Part shown: positions 52,862-61,104 of the stretch, piece by piece
Numbering within the stretch: the first letter of the stretch is position 1
Layout: each line of letters opens with the position of its first letter
Origin: a virus
Length of the DNA stretch: 64,000 bases
Reading direction: 5' to 3' (one strand)
IMG/VR virus record: IMGVR_UViG_3300021963_006415
Span: 28,632 to 92,631 of that record
Notes under the pieces: model-generated
Seen by the model: the letters and a program-made list of their open reading frames with translations, nothing else
Database searches by the model: none
What the model was told of the DNA's origin: nothing
Position numbers and translations under genes: made by a program

Positions 52862-54114
52862 TATAATAAAGATTTTTTAATTAAAAATTCAGTTTTCAAA
52901 CCTCCATCAATTATCAAATCCAATAATGAATTTTCATTTTCTATTTTATACATTAGTTTGTTATGTACCAAATCGGACCATTCTTTACATAATCTATAAT
53001 TTTCATCAAAATTATGTAAAAAATCTTTAATAAAACATGCAAACATTTTTGAGTTTGCTCTAAATTCCTTAGATTCTTTATAAAAAGGATGCGGTCTTAC
53101 ACCTAACATAGATTGAACTATATCTAACGGATAATTATGCGTTGAAACAAAAGGTATCGAAGCTAATAGCAAGCTTAATGTTTTTTCTGAAAGATATTGT
53201 GATGTAAAATCTCTATCACTCCAAGACCAACTTTCGCATAATATTTGCATTTTGGATTTTGGAAGAACTCTAAAAAATACATCCATATATCCTTGGTGAT
53301 TTGCTATATAACTAATATCATCAAAATCTTTTTCACCATATATAGAATTGGTTTTTATATGAGTTATTTTTGGAGAATACTTTTCATATGCTTGATTTTG
53401 TAAAGCATTTGTATGTTGTAAATACAACCTATCATTTTTTAATTTACTTAATTCATTTATAATATTAATTCTGTTTATTTTATGATTCTTAATACTGTAC
53501 ATTAAATCATAATCAAAGTTTAATTTATCATATACTTGCTTAAACTCATAATACCATCTAACATTCCAATTTGTATTCCATTGAAATATTGTGTTTGTTA
53601 ATACATAATAAAAATTTGGGTACTGCTGTTTTATCGATTCGTTTAAAAAAAAATTATCTGTAATTATATGATGCTGACTCAATTGAGATATCAAAGATTC
53701 TATTTCTAACCATTTTTCATCAAAGTAATTAACATCTTTAGTTTGTAATATTTTTTCAGTTCTAAAATATGTTATTATCCATTTTTGATTTTTTGGACAA
53801 TTTTTTAATAAATTTATAAATATTTTTAAAATTTGTTGAGTTTCTCTTTCCATATACTGCATATCTGGCAGAATAGCACCTATTTTTGGGTCATTTTTCC
53901 CATATGAAAATGCCGCAAAATAATCTAATATATGGATACCATCTTCTTCAAAACTCATCTCTTGCTTAAAAATGAATTCTAATTTTGTATTATTGTACTT
54001 ACAAAATATACTTCCCTCATTATTATCTTTTATATCAAAGATTCTATTTGTAGTATTATGCGCTAATTTATAAAAAATAGATTTATTATAATAATGATGT
54101 ATGTATATTTTCAT
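52861..54114 (-). CDS. Putative glycosyltransferase, exostosin/GT-B-like C-terminus
   Basis: 417 residues. The N-terminal 260 residues are Asn/Tyr-rich and lack known motifs. The C-terminal third has LCESWSWSDRDFTSQYLSEK followed by TLSLLLASIPFVSTHNYPLDIVQSMLG, which fits the 'E......SEKt...l....Pfv' block of exostosin-like and other phage glycosyltransferases. It probably transfers a sugar to a glycan or protein acceptor. It shares one base with each neighbour. Confidence 0.6.
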   Translation of the reverse strand: MKIYIHHYYNKSIFYKLAHNTTNRIFDIKDNNEGSIFCKYNNTKLEFIFKQEMSFEEDGIHILDYFAAFSYGKNDPKIGAILPDMQYMERETQQILKIFINLLKNCPKNQKWIITYFRTEKILQTKDVNYFDEKWLEIESLISQLSQHHIITDNFFLNESIKQQYPNFYYVLTNTIFQWNTNWNVRWYYEFKQVYDKLNFDYDLMYSIKNHKINRINIINELSKLKNDRLYLQHTNALQNQAYEKYSPKITHIKTNSIYGEKDFDDISYIANHQGYMDVFFRVLPKSKMQILCESWSWSDRDFTSQYLSEKTLSLLLASIPFVSTHNYPLDIVQSMLGVRPHPFYKESKEFRANSKMFACFIKDFLHNFDENYRLCKEWSDLVHNKLMYKIENENSLLDLIIDGGLKTEFLIKKSLL

Positions 54115-54725
54115 TAAATTAAATTATTTAAAATATTAGAATATGCAGATTCATTTATTCCCATTTTTTTCAATATTTCATTTGCTATATAGTAATGGCC
54201 TTTTACATTTGGGTGCCCAATCGAATCTATTGAATATTTATTTTTTATCATATGTTCTTTATTAATTAATAAAGATTTATCCCAATTTATTTCCGAATAT
54301 ACTGATAAATTTTTTACGCTAATATCTAAATCCATATAATTAAAAAAGAAATAATTAATTTTATTATTTTCTAAAAAATTTTGTAATAAGAACATATAAT
54401 GTAAAGTGTGTTTACTAGCCATAGGTTCAAATTTTGGAAATAATTCAGTCCAATCGTAAGGAGTAACTAAACGTTCACTTCCATCAATATCACAATGAGT
54501 TCTTCTAGATGGTCCGGACCATTGTAATATTACTAAATCTGGATTAGATTTTAATTTTAGTAAATCTTCTAACGCAGTATGCAATATCCAATCATTGCCA
54601 ACGCTACATTTTGAAGAATTTGTAATATCACAATTAAAATAACTTTTTAATAATGATGGATATGAATTTTGTTTATTTACCCCATAACCATAAGTAACTG
54701 AACATCCAATAGAATAAATAAACAT
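54114..54725 (-). CDS. SGNH hydrolase-like protein
   Basis: 203 residues. IYSIGCSVTYGYGVN is the N-terminal nucleophile block, with Cys replacing Asp before Ser9; SVGNDWILHTALEDLL is the Asn-containing block; DSIGHPNVKGHYYIANEI is the C-terminal His block. These match SGNH proteins such as those near polysaccharide genes. It ends LNNLI, and its stop overlaps the next ATG by one base in the sequence TTAATTTAATG. It is more distant from the 51558 and 624 copies than those are from each other. Confidence 0.75.
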   Translation of the reverse strand: MFIYSIGCSVTYGYGVNKQNSYPSLLKSYFNCDITNSSKCSVGNDWILHTALEDLLKLKSNPDLVILQWSGPSRRTHCDIDGSERLVTPYDWTELFPKFEPMASKHTLHYMFLLQNFLENNKINYFFFNYMDLDISVKNLSVYSEINWDKSLLINKEHMIKNKYSIDSIGHPNVKGHYYIANEILKKMGINESAYSNILNNLI

Positions 54726-54727
54726 TT

Positions 54728-55216
54728 TTAAATTAATTTAGATTCTTCATTTTTAATTCTTAAACGATTATAACTATTTATATCAAATAAATTTTCATAG
54801 TATTGAATTTCAATATTTAATATCTTTGATAGTGTTTCTATTTCTTTAATCCATTTAAAGATATCACTTGTGCATAAATCTATAATATTTTTTGGCGGTT
54901 GTTTATAGCAATATTTATTATTAGAATTATACCCCTCTACTTTTGAAAAATAAGTTTGATATGAATGAGATTCTATCAACTCTTTTAAATTTTTTCTACT
55001 TAAAAGTATAACTTCATCAAATGATTTTGCTAATTCTAAATTATTGGGGTGGTGAGAAATTATCGTTTTAACAACTGAATTATTTTGATTATTATAAATA
55101 ACTCTATTAGTTCCATCAAATGGTTCAAAGAATGGTTTTAAATTTTTTTCATTTGCCAACCTATACATCAAAGATGTTGAGCCTGTTCTTGGTAAGGCTA
55201 TTATTAATATTTTCAT
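54728..55216 (-). CDS. Sulfotransferase-like P-loop protein (short)
   Basis: 162 residues. ILIIALPRTGSTSLMYRLA (residues 3-21) is the 5'-phosphosulfate-binding loop of PAPS-dependent sulfotransferases, and DEVILLSRKNLKELIESHSYQ near residue 70 corresponds to the 3'-phosphate-binding region. It is shorter than usual sulfotransferases (250 or more), so it could be reduced or partly degraded. The likely reaction is sulfate transfer from PAPS to a glycan or tyrosine. It overlaps the oxygenase upstream by four bases. Confidence 0.75.
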   Translation of the reverse strand: MKILIIALPRTGSTSLMYRLANEKNLKPFFEPFDGTNRVIYNNQNNSVVKTIISHHPNNLELAKSFDEVILLSRKNLKELIESHSYQTYFSKVEGYNSNNKYCYKQPPKNIIDLCTSDIFKWIKEIETLSKILNIEIQYYENLFDINSYNRLRIKNEESKLI

Positions 55217-55776
55217 AAAAAAGATTTTTCTTTTTTCATAGGTATAAATCTATTTTCTTCCTCCGATAACCAAATATTTAAAGCATATCGTTCACCTTTG
55301 GTCACAGGCAAAACACCGTGAAAAATTTCATTTCCTATAAAAGATATACCATCTCCTTTAGAAAGTTTTATAAGTTTTATATTATTTAAATTTTCAAAAT
55401 GATAGTTGTTACTAACCTTATTTGTTATAGCAAATCTTCCATCTTCATACTCATCATTTAAAGTTATAACAATTGTTAAAGAACTACTGGAATCTTTATG
55501 TAAATTTAAATATCTTCCATCATAGTATGCAGTTAAACTTACGTTTATACTTTTTACTTTTAAAGATTCAAAATCCATCCATAAATTCCAATCCCCCGCT
55601 TTATATTTACTTTCTAATATTTTATATACTTTTAGCTTCAATTCCTCATCATAAATTCTTCTACAATCCCAATTTTCATTTGGATTATAATTAAATGGTA
55701 CTCCTATTTCTAATGCTTTTTTTAGAAAATAAGAACATTCATCATCATTAAAAAAATTATTTATTGTATAGTTCAT
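55213..55776 (-). CDS. Fe(II)/2-oxoglutarate-dependent oxygenase
   Basis: 187 residues with the iron triad: LNLHKDSSSSLT (H-x-D) near residue 99, NEIFHGVLPVTKGERYALNIW with the second His and the 2-oxoglutarate-binding Arg. The fold between has VITLNDEYEDGRFAI, a double-stranded beta-helix pattern typical of prolyl 4-hydroxylase-like enzymes. It would hydroxylate a side chain of a protein or peptide, or a sugar. It overlaps both neighbours by four bases. Confidence 0.88.
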   Translation of the reverse strand: MNYTINNFFNDDECSYFLKKALEIGVPFNYNPNENWDCRRIYDEELKLKVYKILESKYKAGDWNLWMDFESLKVKSINVSLTAYYDGRYLNLHKDSSSSLTIVITLNDEYEDGRFAITNKVSNNYHFENLNNIKLIKLSKGDGISFIGNEIFHGVLPVTKGERYALNIWLSEEENRFIPMKKEKSFL

Positions 55777-56591
55777 ATTAGATGTGATTTTTTTACTGCA
55801 TCGTAATTTAATAAATTATTATTATCTATGAAACTAAATAATTCATCCGCAATAAATTTATATCCATTACTATTTGGGTGTTTACCCACAATATCCGACC
55901 AAGACTCATTATCTTCCCATACATCATTTTGTTTAGTATCTATTAGTAAGTCAGCCATTGTTTTGGTTTGATAACCCCAATATCGATTGATACCTATTAA
56001 ATTGGTTTTATTAATCAATGTATCTATATTTTTACTAATCATAGTATCAAACGCATCACAAAAAAGATATCTAATTCCTAACTCTTTGAACATAAACTGA
56101 AGATGAAGAATATAGTTTTGATTCACTATATCGTAGTATGCATCATTAAATAAATTAGCTATGTAGTAATTTCTAAAATTTTTCTCTGCTTTGTTATATT
56201 TTACACTATCTCCACTTATTCCATCAAATATATTTTTAAAAATATGTCCCTTACTTTTATATCGTTTACCCCATATAAAAAAATCATCTTCATTGTGAAA
56301 AAAAGGTAAGGGGTCTCTTAACGATGATGACCACATAACAACAACAAAATCATCTTTGGTGATAATTTCATTTTTCAGTTGATAAAAAATTGTATTAAAT
56401 ATTGCATTATTTGAGAAACCACCAACTCCATTATTTTTAACCTCACAACCAAGCGATTCAGACAGGTATTTTGGCCAACAATATTTTTGTCTTATTTTTG
56501 TTTTTTCTTCGGGAATATTGGTAGTATCTTCTTCTCTAATATTCCCACCAACTCCTTCTGTCCAGCTATCACCATATGTAAATAATTTCAT
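55773..56591 (-). CDS. SGNH hydrolase-like protein, long form
   Basis: 272 residues. KLFTYGDSWTEGVGGN is the GDS block (Ser9). GVGGFSNNAIFNTIF contains the Gly/Asn blocks; GKHPNSNGYKFIADEL is the C-terminal His block. An insert of about 60 residues after WSSSLRDPLPFFHNEDDFFI makes it longer than its relatives. It probably acts as an esterase or acyltransferase on a glycan. It lies three bases after the sulfotransferase gene and overlaps the oxygenase. Confidence 0.75.
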   Translation of the reverse strand: MKLFTYGDSWTEGVGGNIREEDTTNIPEEKTKIRQKYCWPKYLSESLGCEVKNNGVGGFSNNAIFNTIFYQLKNEIITKDDFVVVMWSSSLRDPLPFFHNEDDFFIWGKRYKSKGHIFKNIFDGISGDSVKYNKAEKNFRNYYIANLFNDAYYDIVNQNYILHLQFMFKELGIRYLFCDAFDTMISKNIDTLINKTNLIGINRYWGYQTKTMADLLIDTKQNDVWEDNESWSDIVGKHPNSNGYKFIADELFSFIDNNNLLNYDAVKKSHLI

Positions 56592-56594
56592 ACA

Positions 56595-57335
56595 CTATAT
56601 GATTGATAAGTTATTTTTAATAGAACCATCAATATACTTATTAACAAACTCTACTAACTCCGGTGTTCTCTTTACTTTAGAAGTTATTGAATTTTGATTT
56701 ACATGCATTAATTTAAAATCAACATTAAATTTATTAGACATATATGATTCAAATTCATACAATTTATCAAAATCAAATGTTTTAACTTTTACTCTATCGT
56801 TTAGAATCCAATGATATTGTGATGATAATCCAAATGTGTGAATTTGAAATCTATCATTGAACGCCTCATTAGTCAAATATTTTTGCTTAAACCCTAAATC
56901 GATTAATAATTTTTCAAAGAAAGATTTTCTAATATCTTGAGAGGAATAAATGTTTGTATATTCCGAATAGTTTTTTTTAATAAAATCAATTACAAACGAA
57001 TTATCTATATTTGTTAAATGATAAATAGTTTCTTCATCCGGATGTAGTTCACACATACCAGCTATAAAAAATCTCCAAGCGGATATAAACCTATCGGTAG
57101 AATCTCTTATTATTGAAACAAATTCAAAATCAGAACCAAAGCTAGCTATTAAAGAATGAAGTTTAGAATGTATGTGATTTCTTTTATTTTTCATTCTGAT
57201 ATTAGACCTAATCGAATTTTCCCATAAAGTATTTGGGAACTTTAAATCAAAACCATAAAATATACAGGATTCCTCTACAGACCAAGAAGCATTTTTAGGT
57301 ATTGGAATAAATGCAACTTTATCATTTATAATCAT
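56595..57335 (-). CDS. Sulfotransferase family 2-like protein
   Basis: 246 residues. VAFIPIPKNASWSVEES (residues 8-24) is the PAPS 5'-phosphosulfate loop of the family 2 type (vPKxAstS), and FEFVSIIRDSTDRFISAWRFF near residue 75 is the RDPxxRxxSxY block that binds the 3'-phosphate. The C-terminus is a helical substrate-binding region. It would transfer sulfate to a glycan. It is clearly different from the short P-loop protein at 54728. It requires PAPS, which must come from the host or another part of the phage genome. Confidence 0.8.
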   Translation of the reverse strand: MIINDKVAFIPIPKNASWSVEESCIFYGFDLKFPNTLWENSIRSNIRMKNKRNHIHSKLHSLIASFGSDFEFVSIIRDSTDRFISAWRFFIAGMCELHPDEETIYHLTNIDNSFVIDFIKKNYSEYTNIYSSQDIRKSFFEKLLIDLGFKQKYLTNEAFNDRFQIHTFGLSSQYHWILNDRVKVKTFDFDKLYEFESYMSNKFNVDFKLMHVNQNSITSKVKRTPELVEFVNKYIDGSIKNNLSII

Positions 57336-57336
57336 A

Positions 57337-57888
57337 TTAAATTAAACTTTTTGCGTTTTTAATTTTATTTTTTATTTGAAACCCCAAACTTAAAGTTATT
57401 CTAGGTTTATCACCAATAACAGGCGTAGAACCATGCATTACTTTTCCCGCAACACACCTCCAAACCATTTTTTCTTTAAGCTCGTTTATTTTTCCATTAT
57501 AAATTGAATGACCGCCTTCGTTTGGATACGATATTATTACATTATATCTAATGTGTGTATAACCTTCTAAATTTGGGTCACTATGTAGATGGATATTACC
57601 GCCGGCTTTATTTATACCAATACCATCTTCAAAATTTGGTTCTGTAACCCATTCATTAATTTTTTCTAAATTTATTATTCTATTTTTTATAGAACTAACT
57701 AACTCAAATATATTAGTATGAAATTCTTTTATAACCAAATACTTTCTAGAACCATATGGTGATGATTTTGATTCATTTACAGGAAAAATAAACTCATTTT
57801 CTTTTATCCAATTTAAAAAAGTTAATTGTTCACTATCGGATATAAAGTTTTCATACCCATATGTATCATATAGCTCGACTCGATTCAT
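57337..57888 (-). CDS. Fe(II)/2-oxoglutarate-dependent oxygenase
   Basis: 183 residues. NIHLHSDPNLEGYTHIRYNV holds the H-x-D pair; VWRCVAGKVMHGSTPVIGDKPRITLSLGFQ holds the distal His and the Arg. PNEGGHSIYNGKINELKEK lies between them. The pattern resembles phage and bacterial 2OG oxygenases that hydroxylate proteins or small molecules. It follows the 38-residue peptide gene after 20 bases. It ends NAKSLI on the recurring TTAATTTAA junction. Confidence 0.87.
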   Translation of the reverse strand: MNRVELYDTYGYENFISDSEQLTFLNWIKENEFIFPVNESKSSPYGSRKYLVIKEFHTNIFELVSSIKNRIINLEKINEWVTEPNFEDGIGINKAGGNIHLHSDPNLEGYTHIRYNVIISYPNEGGHSIYNGKINELKEKMVWRCVAGKVMHGSTPVIGDKPRITLSLGFQIKNKIKNAKSLI

Positions 57889-57908
57889 AACTAATTAAAT
57901 TAAATTAT

Positions 57909-58025
57909 TTATTGAGTAACATCCGTATATATAATAGATGCAACTTCTTGCATTATAGTTGCTATGCTAGAATTTGTAGATGAGCTTGTTAATACTACTT
58001 CTGATGATATGATTTTTGGTTTCAT
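57909..58025 (-). CDS. 38-residue Ser/Thr-rich peptide, candidate substrate peptide
   Basis: A short frame, ATG at 58025 to TAA at 57909-57911, encoding a peptide with a basic start (MKPKIISSEV), a Ser/Thr-rich middle (VLTSSSTNSSIAT) and an end IIYTDVTQ. It fills the gap between the ATP-grasp/Hint-like gene and the oxygenase gene. Small size, Ser/Thr content and neighbours that modify peptides make it a candidate precursor, but it has no leader/core signature I can name. It could also be a fortuitous frame. Confidence 0.45.
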   Translation of the reverse strand: MKPKIISSEVVLTSSSTNSSIATIMQEVASIIYTDVTQ

Positions 58026-58043
58026 TTTATTAAATTATTTATA

Positions 58044-59573
58044 TTATAGTTTAGGTATTGGGCCATAGCAAAAAGAGCAACTATTACAGTAATAATAAGC
58101 ACATGAGCTCGTCCAACACCAACCATAGCATGGATTGTGTTGGATAAACGATAATCCTAAATTTTCATCTGCTAAAGGTAAAAACAAATCATTCTCTTCC
58201 ACATCTATATCATATACTTTTCTATTTGCATATACCACTTCTAAATTTGTTATTTTAGATTTAACCAATGTATTATTATTATAATCATAAAACACAATGG
58301 AATCATTTACTCTAAATTCATTTGTATGAGAGAAAATTGTTCTAAGAGTATCATATTCTTCTATTAACATATCACTATGTGGCAAATCTTCATAAATCAA
58401 CCCATTTTCTAGAGTTACTTTTATCATTAAAGATTCCTTAGTTTCACTAACTAAATTAACTATTGTAGTGCCTGTTATACCAAACGTAGTTAAATCTTCG
58501 GCAAAACTTCCAGAATTTACAGTTGGTATATACAATGGTTCGCCTGTTTCCGATATATCATTTGCCGGCACCCAAGGTAATGTAACTGTTTTTAAAACAT
58601 CATTTTCAAGTACTTGATTCGGAAATTTCATTGAACCATCTGCGTATAATATCTTAGTATCATCATCAAAAATGTATGAAATACCCATTCTTTGGTTAGG
58701 CGATTTACTAATCCATAAAGGTCTTGCTTCCTGATTCATTAAACCATTAGAATTATATAATGTATCCCAACTATTAGCTTTAATAGGTGATGTCATTATA
58801 TATGAACCCAAATGTAAACAATTTAATGTAGAACCATATATAATATCTAAACTTCTGATAACACCCATTTTTTCTTCAACCACATTATCAGTATTTGAGT
58901 GAAACTCTTCTAAATACTCTAAAGATGTTAACGAAGCTTTTAATGTTGCTAAATCTTCTAAAGAATTTACTTTATATAATTTTGGATATTGTACATAATC
59001 CGTATTTGGATATCTAGTCTTTACAATATAGTTTGGAGCATCTCCATCTGTTAAATGTAATTCTATCAAATTATCTACATTAAGACTTGTATCGGTTGAT
59101 GAGTTATAATATATTTTTGTTGAAAAAGATTGATTAGAAACTGCTCTATGAAAATTCACTTTATCTTTTGCATAACTTTCATCAATAATAGCTGTTGTAT
59201 CATATGATGTTCTTAATATTAAAGTATCATCTGCATCTTCTACATATGGAACTGTTATTGAATTTTTTGCAACTTCATATGCGGTAAATGTACCACCAAT
59301 TTCGTTTGCAACCTCTTCCAATTTATCTTTTAAAGTTAGTTTTGGAATATGCGTATCGAATCTTGTGGCTCTTTCTGTATTTATGAAATTACCATCTGTA
59401 TAAATAAAATGTAATTTAGATATAGAGTTATCTATTAAAAATTGTTTAAAAGATACCCAATCTAAATCAGGCACAATTATATTATGCACATCTACATTAG
59501 TATTTGTTTCTACAATTTTTAAGTTACCATTGTTATCTTTAACAAAGTCAGTTCCAATTATTACGGCTTTCAT
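58044..59573 (-). CDS. ATP-grasp-like enzyme fused to a Hint/intein-like domain with Cys-rich tail
   Basis: 509 residues. The N-terminus MKAVIIGTDF, GNLKIVETNTNVDV has an E-x-N-T-N block that in ATP-grasp enzymes binds metal near the C-terminus, so the domain may be permuted. ADDTLILRTSYDTTAIIDE and NYIVKTRYPNTDYV follow, then VIRSLDIIYG. Residues of about 365-480 look like a Hint domain: VTLENGLIYEDLPHSDMLI, FRVNDSIVFYD, KVYDIDVEENDLFLP and SFIQHNPC. I see no clear first-block Cys or Ser. The last 29 residues have six cysteines (482, 486, 491, 496, 499, 502) with several Tyr and Trp. An ATATTTATAA motif lies 16 bases upstream of the ATG. The tail could be a released or modified Cys-rich peptide. 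Confidence 0.65.
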   Translation of the reverse strand: MKAVIIGTDFVKDNNGNLKIVETNTNVDVHNIIVPDLDWVSFKQFLIDNSISKLHFIYTDGNFINTERATRFDTHIPKLTLKDKLEEVANEIGGTFTAYEVAKNSITVPYVEDADDTLILRTSYDTTAIIDESYAKDKVNFHRAVSNQSFSTKIYYNSSTDTSLNVDNLIELHLTDGDAPNYIVKTRYPNTDYVQYPKLYKVNSLEDLATLKASLTSLEYLEEFHSNTDNVVEEKMGVIRSLDIIYGSTLNCLHLGSYIMTSPIKANSWDTLYNSNGLMNQEARPLWISKSPNQRMGISYIFDDDTKILYADGSMKFPNQVLENDVLKTVTLPWVPANDISETGEPLYIPTVNSGSFAEDLTTFGITGTTIVNLVSETKESLMIKVTLENGLIYEDLPHSDMLIEEYDTLRTIFSHTNEFRVNDSIVFYDYNNNTLVKSKITNLEVVYANRKVYDIDVEENDLFLPLADENLGLSFIQHNPCYGWCWTSSCAYYYCNSCSFCYGPIPKL

Positions 59574-59589
59574 CAGTTATTTCTTTTTG

Positions 59590-59600
59590 TTATAAATATT
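59590..59600 (-). promoter_or_regulatory. Late-type motif before ATP-grasp/Hint-like gene
   Basis: Minus-strand AATATTTATAA followed by CAAAAAG, 16 bases before the ATG at 59573. It suggests late expression of the modification cassette. Confidence 0.6.
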
Positions 59601-59606
59601 AATATT

Positions 59607-60242
59607 TTAAATTAAACTTACTTTTTCTTTTACATATTCAAACCCAACATTACCGGCTATTACTATTCTATCTTTAGTAGAATTAGGCGAATTATTTGGA
59701 GAATGCTCTAATGTTCCATCCATAACAATCAGGTCACATACTTCCGGCATTATATAATATCTTTTACCTTCTTTACCCCCAATAATCAATGTACCCTCAT
59801 TGTTTTCTAAATTATCAGGCATCTGCAAATAATATACAAATGTGTAATTTGGATAAAACAATCCATCTTTTTTTTGTAAATCTACATGATTATGTAGGGA
59901 TACTTCCTCATTTTTTTTGAAATTAGTTTGTTTTGGTTTTCCCTTTCTAACAACATTTATCCAACACCCAAATTTGATTATATTAAAATTCATTTTATTC
60001 GTTTTTGCTAAAGATGCACATTCCGCTAAACAAAGTTTTACAGCTTGCTCCATAAAATTATTTGGAATAAAATCTTTTTCTAAATCAAAAAAGTCGCCAC
60101 CGAAAAAAGAATAATTATCCCTCCTTGCATAACTATTTATTAGATAATCTTCACATTCTTTTAAAACTAATTTTTGAAAATCATATGAATCTATTTTTGT
60201 CTTATAGACAAATATCCCATCTTCAAACGTAATTTTTTCCAT
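59607..60242 (-). CDS. Fe(II)/2-oxoglutarate-dependent oxygenase
   Basis: 211 residues. EVSLHNHVDLQKKDG has the H-x-D pair, NYTFVYYLQMPDNLEN lies in the core, and DGTLEHSPNNSPNSTKDRIVIAGN has the distal His and the Arg. The type is that of phage 2OG oxygenases that carry a 'HxD...H...R' set. It lies two bases after the zinc-ribbon gene upstream and before the late motif at 59590. The stop lies in TTTAATTTAA. Confidence 0.85.
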   Translation of the reverse strand: MEKITFEDGIFVYKTKIDSYDFQKLVLKECEDYLINSYARRDNYSFFGGDFFDLEKDFIPNNFMEQAVKLCLAECASLAKTNKMNFNIIKFGCWINVVRKGKPKQTNFKKNEEVSLHNHVDLQKKDGLFYPNYTFVYYLQMPDNLENNEGTLIIGGKEGKRYYIMPEVCDLIVMDGTLEHSPNNSPNSTKDRIVIAGNVGFEYVKEKVSLI

Positions 60243-60244
60243 AT

Positions 60245-60541
60245 CTAAATAGTTGTTTTTTGTTTTTTACTTTTTAAGGTAAGAGATTTTACATATGGCT
60301 CTTCCACTATATTCCATTTATCCAATGGACAACTACCATATTGGTCTGTAAATATTTTTTTTGATAGAGGACATCCACACTTACCACATAAAGCAGACCA
60401 TTTTTTATTATGAATTATTTCCTTACGCATATCACATCCCATACAAATATTCAGCCTAAGTTCTGCTAATTCTTTTTGCATTTTATTTGGGTTTTCTGCT
60501 GTTACCCAAGCTTTTAATATTTCTATTAAATCAAATCCCAT
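60245..60541 (-). CDS. Small zinc-binding protein (DUF6171-like)
   Basis: 98 residues with eight apparent metal-binding positions: NICMGCDMR, ALCGKCGCPL and GSCPLDKW. These arrange as two or more Cys-x2-Cys knuckles, like DUF6171-type zinc-ribbon proteins found in marine phages. A structural zinc site is likely. It may bind nucleic acid or a partner oxygenase. It starts one base after the stop of the upstream prolyl hydroxylase-like gene. Confidence 0.75.
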   Translation of the reverse strand: MGFDLIEILKAWVTAENPNKMQKELAELRLNICMGCDMRKEIIHNKKWSALCGKCGCPLSKKIFTDQYGSCPLDKWNIVEEPYVKSLTLKSKKQKTTI

Positions 60542-60542
60542 T

Positions 60543-61103
60543 TTATAATAAAGTTTTTTTAATATTTTTTATTTGTTTTAATTTCAACCAATTTACTAAA
60601 GAGTATCTTATACCTGAAGTTATTGGTTTAACCCTATGTACCACTTCCGAAGGAAATATAAATAGATTTCCTACTCCTTTTTCTAATGTAATTTCTTTAT
60701 TTGTTAAAAGTTGAAACTCACCATCCATATATTCATCATTCAATTGCAGGACTATTGTATAAAATCTATCTTTAAATACCGTATCATTTGAATCGGCATG
60801 CCAATCAAAGAAATCGCCTTTTTCATATTTTGTAAACTGAAAGGTATCCAAAGATGGTTCATATCCTTTTATATTCTCAACATGCTCTTTGACTTTATCT
60901 AAAATTTTATTACCCACTATTCCAATATCTTCTACAAAAGAAACCTTAGATTTTCTCGTTTCTTTTTTTCTTTGAATATTATCAGGGTGATATACTTCCG
61001 CATTACTTAATTCCGAATCAATGTTATAATTGTTTATCAACAAATCACACTCATCCTTTTCTAAAAATTTCGGAATAGTTAGTATTTTATAATCATTTTG
61101 CAT
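60543..61103 (-). CDS. Prolyl 4-hydroxylase-like 2OG oxygenase
   Basis: 186 residues. FQFTKYEKGDFFDWHADSND (H-x-D at about residue 105), TIVLQLNDEYMDGEFQL and FPSEVVHRVKPITSGIRYSLVNWL (His and Arg) form a complete prolyl 4-hydroxylase-like set. It would hydroxylate Pro or Asp/Lys side chains in a target protein. The NDEYMDGEFQL block is shared in style with the oxygenase at 55213. It is one base downstream of the 100-residue gene. Confidence 0.9.
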   Translation of the reverse strand: MQNDYKILTIPKFLEKDECDLLINNYNIDSELSNAEVYHPDNIQRKKETRKSKVSFVEDIGIVGNKILDKVKEHVENIKGYEPSLDTFQFTKYEKGDFFDWHADSNDTVFKDRFYTIVLQLNDEYMDGEFQLLTNKEITLEKGVGNLFIFPSEVVHRVKPITSGIRYSLVNWLKLKQIKNIKKTLL

Positions 61104-61104
61104 A

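Noticed and set aside
58044-59573. Complete self-splicing intein in the ATP-grasp protein
   Set aside because: No splice-junction Cys/Ser block is seen at the start of the Hint-like part and Pro follows the terminal Asn, so at most a partial or degenerate Hint domain is supported.
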